A DNA stretch of 41,587 nucleotides from Comamonadaceae bacterium (GTDB lineage Bacteria; Pseudomonadota; Gammaproteobacteria; Burkholderiales; Burkholderiaceae_C): the NCBI GenBank assembly GCA_027491035.1, contig JAIXWZ010000084.1, positions 1-41,587 on the forward strand, in the 5' to 3' direction. Position numbers and translations under genes: made by a program. Position 1 is the stretch's first letter. Every line of letters starts with the position of its first letter. The notes under the pieces were generated by a model. The model was given only the letters and a program-made list of their open reading frames with translations, was not told the origin of the DNA and did no database searches. Positions 32,519 to 39,887 of the stretch are shown piece after piece.

Positions 32519-33469
32519 TTAACCGTGGTGCAGTGCGTGACCGACCCACTGGCACACGAAGTTGGACATCAGCACGGCGGCCTTGACCATCTTGCCGTGG
32601 GTGAGCACACCGTGCATGTGATCGCTCAGGTGCAGGTGAGTCAGGGCCACACCGGCCGCCTCCAGTCGTTGGGCATAGTCGCGCCCCTCCTCGCACAGCG
32701 GGTCGTGTGCTGCGGTCAGCACCAGGGTTTTGGGCAGCCCGCTCAAGGTCGACGCGAAGGCGGGCGAGGCTTTCCAATGGCTGCGGTCCTGCGCACGGGG
32801 CGTGTACAGACCGATGAAGTAGTGCATGGTCTTGTCGGTCAACGGCACGCCGGCCGTGACCCGTTGGTAGCCCTGCGAGGAGGCCGTCAGGTCGGTCACC
32901 GGGTAGATGAGGGCCTGCATCTTGCACGGCGGCAACTCGCCTTCGCGAGCCATCAGGGCCAGCACCGCCGCCAGATTGCCGCCCGCGCTGTCACCGGCCA
33001 CCCCGATTCGGCTGGCGTCGATGCGCAGATGCTCGCAGTGGCTGTGGACCCAGCGCCAGGCGGCAGCGCTGTCGTCGATCGCCGCTGGGTAAGGATGCTC
33101 CGGGGCGAGCCTGTAATCGACCGACACCACGCAGATGCCCGCCTGATTGGCCAATTGCCGGCACAGCCGGTCGTGGCTGTCGAGGTTGCCGATGACCCAG
33201 CCGCCTCCGTGCAGGTAAACGGCGCAGGGCAGGAGATCGTGCTCGCCGGTGCCGACGCCCCGGTAGATGCGCAGCCCCAGCAGCGCCTGCTCGGTCTGGA
33301 TCTGGACGTCGCGCACGCTGGCCACTTCCTGGGCCGGCGGCTGCAGGATGTCCCAGGTCAGCGCATAGGCTTTGCGGGCCTGTTCAGGGCTGAGGGCCTC
33401 CAACGGCGGCTTGCCCGCCTGGCGGCCGAGCTCGAGCAGGCGGGCAAGGTCTGGATCGTAGGCGGGCAT
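32519..33469 (-). CDS. Alpha/beta hydrolase, HSL-type esterase
   Basis: Esterase of 316 residues without a signal peptide. The oxyanion motif is HGGG (87-90), the nucleophile is S161 in GDSAGG, and Asp and His lie in LTAAHDPL and DHMHG. It should cleave small esters or lactones. BVMO genes are often next to such an esterase, because it removes the BVMO product; that fits the order SDR, esterase, BVMO seen here. It is 34 bases after the SDR gene. Confidence 0.9.
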   Translation of the reverse strand: MPAYDPDLARLLELGRQAGKPPLEALSPEQARKAYALTWDILQPPAQEVASVRDVQIQTEQALLGLRIYRGVGTGEHDLLPCAVYLHGGGWVIGNLDSHDRLCRQLANQAGICVVSVDYRLAPEHPYPAAIDDSAAAWRWVHSHCEHLRIDASRIGVAGDSAGGNLAAVLALMAREGELPPCKMQALIYPVTDLTASSQGYQRVTAGVPLTDKTMHYFIGLYTPRAQDRSHWKASPAFASTLSGLPKTLVLTAAHDPLCEEGRDYAQRLEAAGVALTHLHLSDHMHGVLTHGKMVKAAVLMSNFVCQWVGHALHHG

Positions 33470-33503
33470 GGGGCTGGGCTCCTGCGTCAAAAACAGTGTG
33501 GCT

Positions 33504-34316
33504 TCAGGGGCGCTCGTAACCGGGGCGGGGAATGGTGGCCATGACCGATCGCGCAAAGCCGCCATCGACGGTCAGGTCCTGCCCGGTGATGTATTGGGCG
33601 CGGTCACTGGCCAGAAAAAGCACCGCCTGCGCAATGTCCTGGGGCTGGCCGATGCGGCCCAGTGGGATGGCCCCGCTGCGCCTGCGCACGATCTGCGGAT
33701 CGGTGTGAAAAGGAGCCGTCATCCCGGTTTCGGTCAGTCCGGGGTTGACGGTGTTGCTGCGGATCCCGTGCGGCGCCCATTCGAGCGCCAGCTGGCGCGA
33801 GAGCATGGACACGCCCGCCTTGGCCACACTGTAGGCGCCGCCGTAGGGGGTTGCGTGATCGGCAGCGATGGAGGCGATGTGCACCAGCGCCCCGCGCTTG
33901 TGCTGGCGCATCTGCCGGCCGAAGGCCTGGGCGCATAGGAAGTAGGCTGTCAGATTGACCGACATGACCTGGTTCCACAGGGCCAGTGGCAGCTCGTCGA
34001 GGCCGCCCGGCCGCAAAATGCCTGCCGCATTGACCAGCACCGTGCAGGGCCCGAGCTCGCGCTCACAGCGCTGCGCTGCCGCAGCCACCTGGTCGGGATC
34101 GCTGGTATCGCAGCGTTCGATCAGGCTGTGCTCAGCGGCCGCGCCGATCGACTCGGCGGTCGCCGCCAGCCCCTCCTGATTGATGTCGAGCAGCAAGAGG
34201 CGCGCACCCGCGCCGGCCAGAGCCAGCGCGCAGCCGCGGCCGATGCCGCTGCCCGCGCCGGTGACCACGCAAATGGCCCCGCTCAGGCCATCGGGGTCGG
34301 GTGTGAGTTGTTTCAT
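33504..34316 (-). CDS. SDR family dehydrogenase
   Basis: NAD(P)-dependent dehydrogenase of 270 residues with TGAGSGIGRG near the N-terminus, the NAAG turn (VNAAGIL), an active-site tyrosine in YSVAK and the C-terminal VDGGFARS. In the operon it would interconvert an alcohol and the ketone used by the monooxygenase, or oxidise the alcohol released by the esterase. The start at 34316 follows the FMO stop by 31 bases. Confidence 0.9.
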   Translation of the reverse strand: MKQLTPDPDGLSGAICVVTGAGSGIGRGCALALAGAGARLLLLDINQEGLAATAESIGAAAEHSLIERCDTSDPDQVAAAAQRCERELGPCTVLVNAAGILRPGGLDELPLALWNQVMSVNLTAYFLCAQAFGRQMRQHKRGALVHIASIAADHATPYGGAYSVAKAGVSMLSRQLALEWAPHGIRSNTVNPGLTETGMTAPFHTDPQIVRRRSGAIPLGRIGQPQDIAQAVLFLASDRAQYITGQDLTVDGGFARSVMATIPRPGYERP

Positions 34317-34347
34317 GCCGTGTTCTCTAGGGTGTTGAAGGGGCGTC

Positions 34348-35646
34348 TCATGCAGCCGACTCACGCATCGCCTTGGCCAGCGCCTGTCGATAGTCCACCG
34401 GATCGAGCTCGAGACCGTAGCGCGGGCTGTCGGGGTAGCGTTGCTGCACCAGGGCCCGGTCAGCCAGGATGCTGCGCTGCATCGCTTGCTCCGAAGGCAC
34501 GCTGGCCTTGCCGGTCACCAGGTCGCTGACCCAGCGTGACTGGTCGTCCATCATGCGGATGTTGCCGCCGCCGCTGACGTTGAAGAAGCCCACAAAGTAC
34601 AGCCCACGCTGGCGCGGATGCACGATGCGCTGGTACAGGTGGATCCAGTGGCCGCTCATGGGCGAGCAGTCGTCGGGCAGGAAGGGCAGATCGACCAGAT
34701 AGCCGGTGGCGGCGATCAGCGCGTCGAAGTCCTCACGGCTGCCGTCTTCAAAAGTGACCTGCCGCCCCTGGATCTGTGCGATACCCGGTTTGGCGCGCAG
34801 TCGGCCCCAGATGAAGTGACCCATCAGCAGGTGATGGCCGGCAGGATGGGTGCGGGTCTTGGGTGTGCGAAAGCCCCATTGCTCCATGGTGCCGAAGGCC
34901 AGCCGCGAGATCGTGGTGCGGATCAGGCGCCGCATGGCCCAGGGCATCCAGGGTTTTTCCAGCTTTGCCAGCACCCGCGAGGTGGGCACGCCCAAAAACA
35001 TGCGCGGCATCAGCAGCACCGGCGAGCGGGCCGCGACCACGGCGTCGCGGGTGTGGGGCGCGATGTCGGAGGCGATGTCGCAGGCGCTGTTGCCAATGCC
35101 CACGACCAGCACTTTCTTGCCCTTGAAGGGCTCGGGCACGCGGTAGTCGTGGGCGTGCAGGTATTGGCCCTCGAAGTCCTGGGCAAAAGGCGGATGGCGG
35201 GGCGCGTTCTGGTGTCCGCTGGCCACCACGACGGCGTCAAAAACGCCAGCTGTCTGGCCTTTGACATCGACGCGCCAGCGCCGATGTCCTTCGCTGTCCT
35301 GGGCGCACAGGGCCGTCACCGGGCTGTTGAAGCGGATGTGCGGCAACACGCCAAAGTGTTCGGCATACGCGTTCAGATAGGCCGTGACTTGCACATGATC
35401 GGGGTACAGGGGGGAGTCGGGCGGGAAGGGGAAGTCCTCGTAGGCGGTGACCTTGTGTTCGGAGTTCAGGTGCAGCGACTCGTAGGTCGGGCTCATGCCG
35501 TTATCGTTGCCATAGACCCATAAGCCGCCGACATGGCTGCCGTGCTCAAAGACCGTGACCTGCTGGCCGCGCTGCAGCAGGTGTTTGGCGGCGCACAGCC
35601 CGGCCGCACCGGCGCCGATGACAGCAACGTGCACGCGTTCAGGCAC
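34348..35646 (-). CDS. Flavin-containing monooxygenase (FMO type)
   Basis: FAD/NADPH enzyme of 432 residues. The FAD motif is GAGAAG, the FMO fingerprint FxGxxxHxxxY is exact (FEGQYLHAHDY), and the NADPH motif is GIGNSA. FMOs oxygenate S, N or carbonyl centres; some bacterial ones perform Baeyer-Villiger reactions. It starts with GTG at 35646, supported by GGAG 8 bases upstream. It is the first gene of the nine-gene minus-strand operon, which runs FMO, SDR, esterase, BVMO, binding protein, LivH, LivM, LivF, LivG. A promoter is visible about 110 bases upstream of the start. Confidence 0.9.
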   Translation of the reverse strand: MPERVHVAVIGAGAAGLCAAKHLLQRGQQVTVFEHGSHVGGLWVYGNDNGMSPTYESLHLNSEHKVTAYEDFPFPPDSPLYPDHVQVTAYLNAYAEHFGVLPHIRFNSPVTALCAQDSEGHRRWRVDVKGQTAGVFDAVVVASGHQNAPRHPPFAQDFEGQYLHAHDYRVPEPFKGKKVLVVGIGNSACDIASDIAPHTRDAVVAARSPVLLMPRMFLGVPTSRVLAKLEKPWMPWAMRRLIRTTISRLAFGTMEQWGFRTPKTRTHPAGHHLLMGHFIWGRLRAKPGIAQIQGRQVTFEDGSREDFDALIAATGYLVDLPFLPDDCSPMSGHWIHLYQRIVHPRQRGLYFVGFFNVSGGGNIRMMDDQSRWVSDLVTGKASVPSEQAMQRSILADRALVQQRYPDSPRYGLELDPVDYRQALAKAMRESAA

Positions 35647-35763
35647 CGCTCGTGCTCCAGCTTGGGCCCTCGCCCGCGGCCCCGTTTTCTGGGTGATCTC
35701 CTCGATTCATCTGCCCTCCTGCAGCCCGGTTCGGACCGACTTTTTGTCTGGCTACTTGCGAGT

Positions 35764-35792
35764 ATCTTAAATTGACTGAACAAATAGATCAA
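35764..35792 (-). promoter_or_regulatory. Promoter of the FMO/BVMO/Liv operon
   Basis: On the minus strand, -35 TTGATC (35787-35792), a 17-base spacer and -10 TAAGAT (35764-35769). It implies a leader of about 110 bases before the GTG start. The inverted repeat CAAAT-N9-ATTTG overlaps the -35 on its upstream side and may be an operator. Confidence 0.5.
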
Positions 35793-35830
35793 TGATTTGG
35801 TCTGACCGTTTGCGGGTGTTTTCCCTGATT

Positions 35831-35896
35831 CGACCGGGGTCGGTGCCTACAATCGGCACTTCGCCGGGCGTTGTCCCTGCCCGGCGATGTTTTTTT
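35831..35896 (+). promoter_or_regulatory. Three consecutive hairpins and a T-tract before the BMP-family gene
   Basis: In order: CGACC...GGTCG (35831-35842), GTGCC-N7-GGCAC (35843-35859) and CGCCGGGC-N9-GCCCGGCG (35862-35886), followed within three bases by seven T residues (35890-35896). The last hairpin has the form of an intrinsic terminator, yet no + gene precedes it. It ends 10 bases before the start codon. It is a candidate attenuator or ligand-responsive leader. A -10-like TACAAT (35848-35853) lies in the loop of the second hairpin, so the transcript may begin after it and contain only the third. Confidence 0.5.
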
Positions 35897-35906
35897 GTCC
35901 GGGACC

Positions 35907-37013
35907 ATGTCGAGGCGCACCATGTACAAAAACCTCTTGGCCGCAGGCGCGGCCCTTTTGCTTTTTCATTCCGCTTTCGCTCAGACCGTTGCTGCGGCTC
36001 AGCCCGTGCTCAAGGTCGCCGTGGTCCATGTGGCACCGGTGACCGAGGCCGGTTGGGTGCGTCAGCATGAAAACGGCCGGCTGGCGCTGCAAAAAGCCCT
36101 GGGCCCGCGGGTGCAGACCCGATCGGTCGAGAACGTGGCCGAGGGTGCCGATGCCGAGCGCGTGATCCGCGATCTGGCGCAGCAGGGCTACGGCCTGATC
36201 TTCACGCCCTCTTTTGGCTATATGGAGCCCACGCTGCGGGTGGCGCGCGATTTCCCGCAGGTGCGCTTTGAGTCGATCACAGGCTACAAGCGGGCCGACA
36301 ACGTGGCGGTGGCCAATGCGCGTTACTACGAGGGCCGCTTTTTGGCCGGTATCGCGGCCGGGCGCATGAGCCAAACCGGGGTGGCCGGCTATGTGGCCGG
36401 CTTTCCCATCCCCGAGGTGCTGCAGGGCATCAACGCCTTTGCCCTGGGCATGCGTTCGGTGCGCCCGGATGCACAGGTGCGGGTGATCTGGTTGCAGGCC
36501 TGGTTCGATCCGGCGCGCGAGCGCGAGGCCGCCCTGACCTTGCTCAACCAAGACGCCGACGTGCTGGCTTTTCACACCGCCTCCACCGCCGTCATGCGGC
36601 TGGCGCAGGAGCGCGGCAAGCTGGCCATTGCCTACCACTCCGATATGCGCCATGTCGCGCCCGATGCGCAGTTGCTGGCGGTCACCCATGAGTGGGGCGA
36701 CTATTACACCGACCGCGCCCGGGCTGTGATCGAGGGCCGCTGGAGCAGCCAGGCGCTGTGGGCGGGCGTGCGCGAGGGCATGGTTCGGGTGGGCGAGTTC
36801 GGCCCGCGCGTGCCCGCTGCGGTGCGCCAGGAGGTGCTGGCGCGCCAGCAGGACCTGGCGGCCGGGCGCCTGCGGCCTTTTGCGGCCGGTGACAAGCCGG
36901 TGCTCGATGCCTCAGGTGCGGTCATGATTGCGGCGCGCTCTGCCCTGAGCGACGAACAGATCCTGACCATGAAAACCCTGGTGCAGGGTGTGCAAGGCGG
37001 CTTGCCGCGCTGA
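35907..37013 (+). CDS. BMP-family ABC substrate-binding protein (purine/nucleoside type)
   Basis: Periplasmic binding protein of 368 residues. The signal peptide runs from MYKNLLAAGAALLLF to about AFAQT. The BMP domain is seen in LKVAVVHVAPVTEAGWV, GLIFTPSFGYMEPTLRVA and AYHSDMRHVAPDAQL. There is no lipobox cysteine, unlike the lipoprotein members. BMP proteins bind purines, nucleosides or related bases. The guanine deaminase gene 76 bases downstream supports a purine ligand. The ABC ATPase and permeases are not in the window. Starts at 35907 or 35922 are both possible; neither has a strong ribosome site. Confidence 0.88.
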   Translation: MSRRTMYKNLLAAGAALLLFHSAFAQTVAAAQPVLKVAVVHVAPVTEAGWVRQHENGRLALQKALGPRVQTRSVENVAEGADAERVIRDLAQQGYGLIFTPSFGYMEPTLRVARDFPQVRFESITGYKRADNVAVANARYYEGRFLAGIAAGRMSQTGVAGYVAGFPIPEVLQGINAFALGMRSVRPDAQVRVIWLQAWFDPAREREAALTLLNQDADVLAFHTASTAVMRLAQERGKLAIAYHSDMRHVAPDAQLLAVTHEWGDYYTDRARAVIEGRWSSQALWAGVREGMVRVGEFGPRVPAAVRQEVLARQQDLAAGRLRPFAAGDKPVLDASGAVMIAARSALSDEQILTMKTLVQGVQGGLPR

Positions 37014-37089
37014 AGCGGGCCCCGGCCCGGGTCGGTCATCGCAGCGGCGCCCGTGAAAGGCTGGCGCAGATGCGCTAATCTTGGCGGCC

Positions 37090-38373
37090 ATGCCCGCCTA
37101 CCGATCCGCCCTGTTGTATTTTTCGCCCGATGACCGCCTGGTCTACGAAGCCGACGGCCTGCTGCTGACCGCCCCGGACGAGCGCGGCGTGCAGCGCGTC
37201 ACCTCGATCGGGCCTTGGTCGGCTGCGGCGGCCGCTGGCGAGGCGCTCGAGCACTGGCCCGCAAGGCTGATTGCGCCGGGTTTCATCGACCTGCACGTGC
37301 ACTACCCGCAGCTCGATGTGATCGCCTCGCCGGCCGACGGGCTGCTGCCCTGGCTTGAGACCTACACCTTTGTGCAGGAGGCGCGTTTTGGCGATCCGGC
37401 GCATGCCCAGGAGGTGGCCGCCTTCTTCCTGGACGAATTACAGCGCCACGGTGTGACCACGTCCCTGGTTTTTTGCAGCTCGCACGCCAGCTCGGTCGAG
37501 GCCCTGATGGCGCAGGCGCGGGCGCGCAGCTTGCGCCTGATTGCGGGCAAATGCCTGATGGACCGCCATGCGCCGGATGGCGTGCGGGACCAGACCGAGG
37601 CCAGCCTGATCGAGACCGAACAGCTGATCGGGCGCTGGCAGGGGGTCGATCGGCTCGGTTATGCCATCACGCCGCGCTTTGTGCCCAGTTGCAGCGATGC
37701 CCAGTTGGCCGGAGCGGGCGAGCTGGCGCGGCGCCACCCGCAGGTCTGGGTGCAGTCGCATGTGGCAGAAAACCACGATGAAATCGCCTGGGTGCAGGCT
37801 CTGCATCCGCAGGCGCGCAGCTACTTGTCGGTGTATGAGCAGTTCGGTCTGCTGCGGCCGCGCAGTGTTTATGCGCATTGCATCCATCTCGATGACGCCG
37901 ACCGCGACCTGATGCGCAGCACGGGCGCGGCTGCTGCGGTCTGCCCCACCAGCAATCTGTTTTTGGGCAGCGGCATGTTCGACTACGCAGCCAGCCAGCG
38001 GGCCAATCTGGCCTACGGCCTGGCCAGCGATGTCGGCGGTGGCACGAGCTTTAGCCCCTTTCAGACCATGCTGGCGGCCTACTATGTGGGCCGCGACGGA
38101 CGCGGCAAGACCGGTCTGTCGCTCTCGCCCGAGCGGCTGTGGTTCGACCACACCGCGGGGGCTGCCCGCGCGCTCGGCCTGGAGGGCGTGGTGGGCAACT
38201 TGCTGCCCGGCTGCGAGGCCGATTTTGTGGTGCTCAACCCCCGCTGCACGCCCCTGCTTGCGCGCAAGGTCGAGCGCGCCGAGAGCCTGGCGCAGTGGCT
38301 GTTTGCGATGATCGTCTTGGGCGACGACCGCCTCATTGAGCGCACCGTGATCGCCGGCCGCTCCAGCGCCTGA
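37090..38373 (+). CDS. guaD: Guanine deaminase
   Basis: Zn-dependent amidohydrolase of 427 residues converting guanine to xanthine and ammonia. The metal motif is PGFIDLHVHYPQ (H69, H71). QSHVAENHDEI holds the next histidine and the catalytic glutamate, followed by YAHCIHLDDAD and the aspartate in LASDVGGG. Length and motifs match GuaD. The ATG at 37090 is preferred over the TTG at 37081. It follows the BMP binding-protein gene on the same strand, consistent with uptake and deamination of guanine as a nitrogen source. No xanthine dehydrogenase gene is in the window. Confidence 0.92.
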   Translation: MPAYRSALLYFSPDDRLVYEADGLLLTAPDERGVQRVTSIGPWSAAAAAGEALEHWPARLIAPGFIDLHVHYPQLDVIASPADGLLPWLETYTFVQEARFGDPAHAQEVAAFFLDELQRHGVTTSLVFCSSHASSVEALMAQARARSLRLIAGKCLMDRHAPDGVRDQTEASLIETEQLIGRWQGVDRLGYAITPRFVPSCSDAQLAGAGELARRHPQVWVQSHVAENHDEIAWVQALHPQARSYLSVYEQFGLLRPRSVYAHCIHLDDADRDLMRSTGAAAAVCPTSNLFLGSGMFDYAASQRANLAYGLASDVGGGTSFSPFQTMLAAYYVGRDGRGKTGLSLSPERLWFDHTAGAARALGLEGVVGNLLPGCEADFVVLNPRCTPLLARKVERAESLAQWLFAMIVLGDDRLIERTVIAGRSSA

Positions 38374-38385
38374 GGCCCGGCCGCC

Positions 38386-38391
38386 TACAAT
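38386..38391 (+). promoter_or_regulatory. -10 element before dcd
   Basis: TACAAT in the context GCCTACAAT, 27 bases before the dcd ATG, suggests a short leader of about 20 bases. The same context occurs at 35845-35853 before the BMP gene. No good -35 is visible. Confidence 0.45.
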
Positions 38392-38418
38392 ACCCATCCC
38401 CCTCGCACAAACCGTTTC

Positions 38419-38988
38419 ATGAGCATCAAGAGCGACAAGTGGATCCGCCGCATGGCCGAGCAGCACGGCATGATCGAGCCGTTCGAGCCGCGCCAGGTGC
38501 GTCAGGCCGAGGGTGGGCGCAAGATCATCAGCTACGGCACCAGCAGCTACGGCTACGACATCCGCTGCGCGCCCGAATTCAAGGTCTTCACCAATATTCA
38601 TTCGACCGTGGTCGACCCAAAGAACTTCGACGAGAAAAGCTTCGTCGATTTCCATGGCGACAGCTGCATCATTCCGCCCAACAGCTTTGCGCTGGCCCGC
38701 ACGCTTGAGTATTTCCGCATCCCTAGAAATGTGCTGACGATCTGCCTGGGCAAAAGTACCTATGCGCGCTGCGGCATCATCGTCAACGTGACCCCCTTCG
38801 AGCCCGAATGGGAGGGCTACGTCACCCTGGAGTTTTCCAACACGACCCCGCTGCCGGCGCGTATTTACGCGGGTGAGGGCTGCGCCCAGGTGCTGTTTTT
38901 CGAAAGCGACGAGGTCTGTGAAACCTCGTACAAAGACCGCGGTGGCAAATACCAGGGGCAGGTCGGCGTGACCCTGCCCAAGGCTTGA
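38419..38988 (+). CDS. dcd: dCTP deaminase
   Basis: Cytoplasmic enzyme of 189 residues converting dCTP to dUTP and ammonia for dTTP synthesis. The nucleotide-binding segment GKSTYAR and the catalytic glutamate region [14 protein letters not shown] are intact, and [13 protein letters not shown] matches the C-terminal lid. Length fits the family (about 190). This is a core gene and marks return to chromosomal backbone content after the catabolic region. It has its own promoter-like TACAAT upstream. Confidence 0.95.
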   Translation: MSIKSDKWIRRMAEQHGMIEPFEPRQVRQAEGGRKIISYGTSSYGYDIRCAPEFKVFTNIHSTVVDPKNFDEKSFVDFHGDSCIIPPNSFALARTLEYFRIPRNVLTICLGKSTYARCGIIVNVTPFEPEWEGYVTLEFSNTTPLPARIYAGEGCAQVLFFESDEVCETSYKDRGGKYQGQVGVTLPKA

Positions 38989-39030
38989 GCTTGCCGTGCC
39001 GACATCAATTCTTTTACATTTGACAAGCGA

Positions 39031-39036
39031 TACAAT
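39031..39036 (+). promoter_or_regulatory. -10 element before uppS
   Basis: TACAAT lies 49 bases before the TTG start and is followed by CGGG and six T residues. The nearby TTGACA (39020-39025) is only 5 bases away and cannot be its -35. Confidence 0.4.
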
Positions 39037-39084
39037 CGGGTTTTTTGTCCGGGCGCTGGATTCAGCGACTGGGAGGTCCTGCTC

Positions 39085-39831
39085 TTGAATGCTCCTTTGA
39101 CCCGTTGGCCAGCCGGCGATGGCTCCGCGCCCCGGCATGTGGCCGTCATCATGGACGGCAACGGCCGCTGGGCCAAAAAACGTGGCCTGCCGCGCAGCTT
39201 TGGCCACAACAGCGGCGCCCGGCAGGTGCGCGCCCTGGTCGAGCACTGCGCCGATTTGGGCATCAGCCATGTCACCTTGTTTGCCTTCAGTTCCGAAAAC
39301 TGGAAGCGTCCGGCCGATGAGGTTTCGAGCCTGATGAGCTTGTTTGTGCTGTATCTCGAAAAAGAGATCCGCGACATGAACCTCAACGGTGTGCGGCTCA
39401 AGGTCATTGGCGATGCTTCGCGTTTCGATGCCAGGCTGCAAAAGCTCATTGCCGACGCGCAAAGCCAGACCGCAGCCAACACCCGCATCACTTTGACTGT
39501 GGCGGCCAATTACGGCGGGCGCTGGGACATGCTCGAAGCGGTGCGCCGCTGGCAGGCGGCGCACCCGCAGCGCCCGGTCAGCGAGCTGGGCGAGGCCGAT
39601 CTCGCGCCCTATCTGAGCATGGCCGATGCCCCCGACCCCGATTTGCTCATCCGCACTGGAGGAGAATCGCGGGTGAGCAATTTCCTGCTTTGGCAGCTGG
39701 CCTATGCCGAGTTGTATTTCACCGATGTGCTCTGGCCCGACTTTTCCGTGCAAGAACTCGACAAGGCCTTGGCCTGGTATGCCGACAAGGACAGGCGTTT
39801 TGGTGCGGTGACGCAAAGCGTGGCCAGTTGA
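39085..39831 (+). CDS. uppS: Undecaprenyl diphosphate synthase (cis-prenyltransferase)
   Basis: Enzyme of 248 residues that condenses isopentenyl diphosphate onto farnesyl diphosphate to give the C55 lipid carrier for cell-wall and surface polysaccharides. Motif I is HVAVIMDGNGRWAKKRG with the catalytic aspartate. FAFSSENWKRP and RTGGESRVSNFLLWQ match the later conserved regions. It starts with TTG at 39085, supported by GGGAGG 8 bases upstream. In many proteobacteria uppS lies in the frr-uppS-cdsA-dxr cluster. Here it sits between dcd and a polysaccharide-export gene, so it may be a second copy serving surface polysaccharide. Confidence 0.93.
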   Translation: MNAPLTRWPAGDGSAPRHVAVIMDGNGRWAKKRGLPRSFGHNSGARQVRALVEHCADLGISHVTLFAFSSENWKRPADEVSSLMSLFVLYLEKEIRDMNLNGVRLKVIGDASRFDARLQKLIADAQSQTAANTRITLTVAANYGGRWDMLEAVRRWQAAHPQRPVSELGEADLAPYLSMADAPDPDLLIRTGGESRVSNFLLWQLAYAELYFTDVLWPDFSVQELDKALAWYADKDRRFGAVTQSVAS

Positions 39832-39887
39832 ACGACCGCAAGGCGCTCGCCGGGGCCGCTGCGCGTGGTTTTTTCAGTTAGGGTTCG

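Noticed and set aside
37015..37033. GC-rich palindrome after the BMP gene as a terminator
   Set aside because: The loop would be about two bases and there is no T-tract; it is probably compositional.
39020..39025. TTGACA as the -35 of uppS
   Set aside because: It is only 5 bases from the TACAAT -10, and no -10 lies 16-18 bases downstream.
37438..39816. Long - strand open frame of 792 codons
   Set aside because: It runs antisense through guaD, dcd and uppS, all with intact catalytic motifs, and has no recognisable domain.
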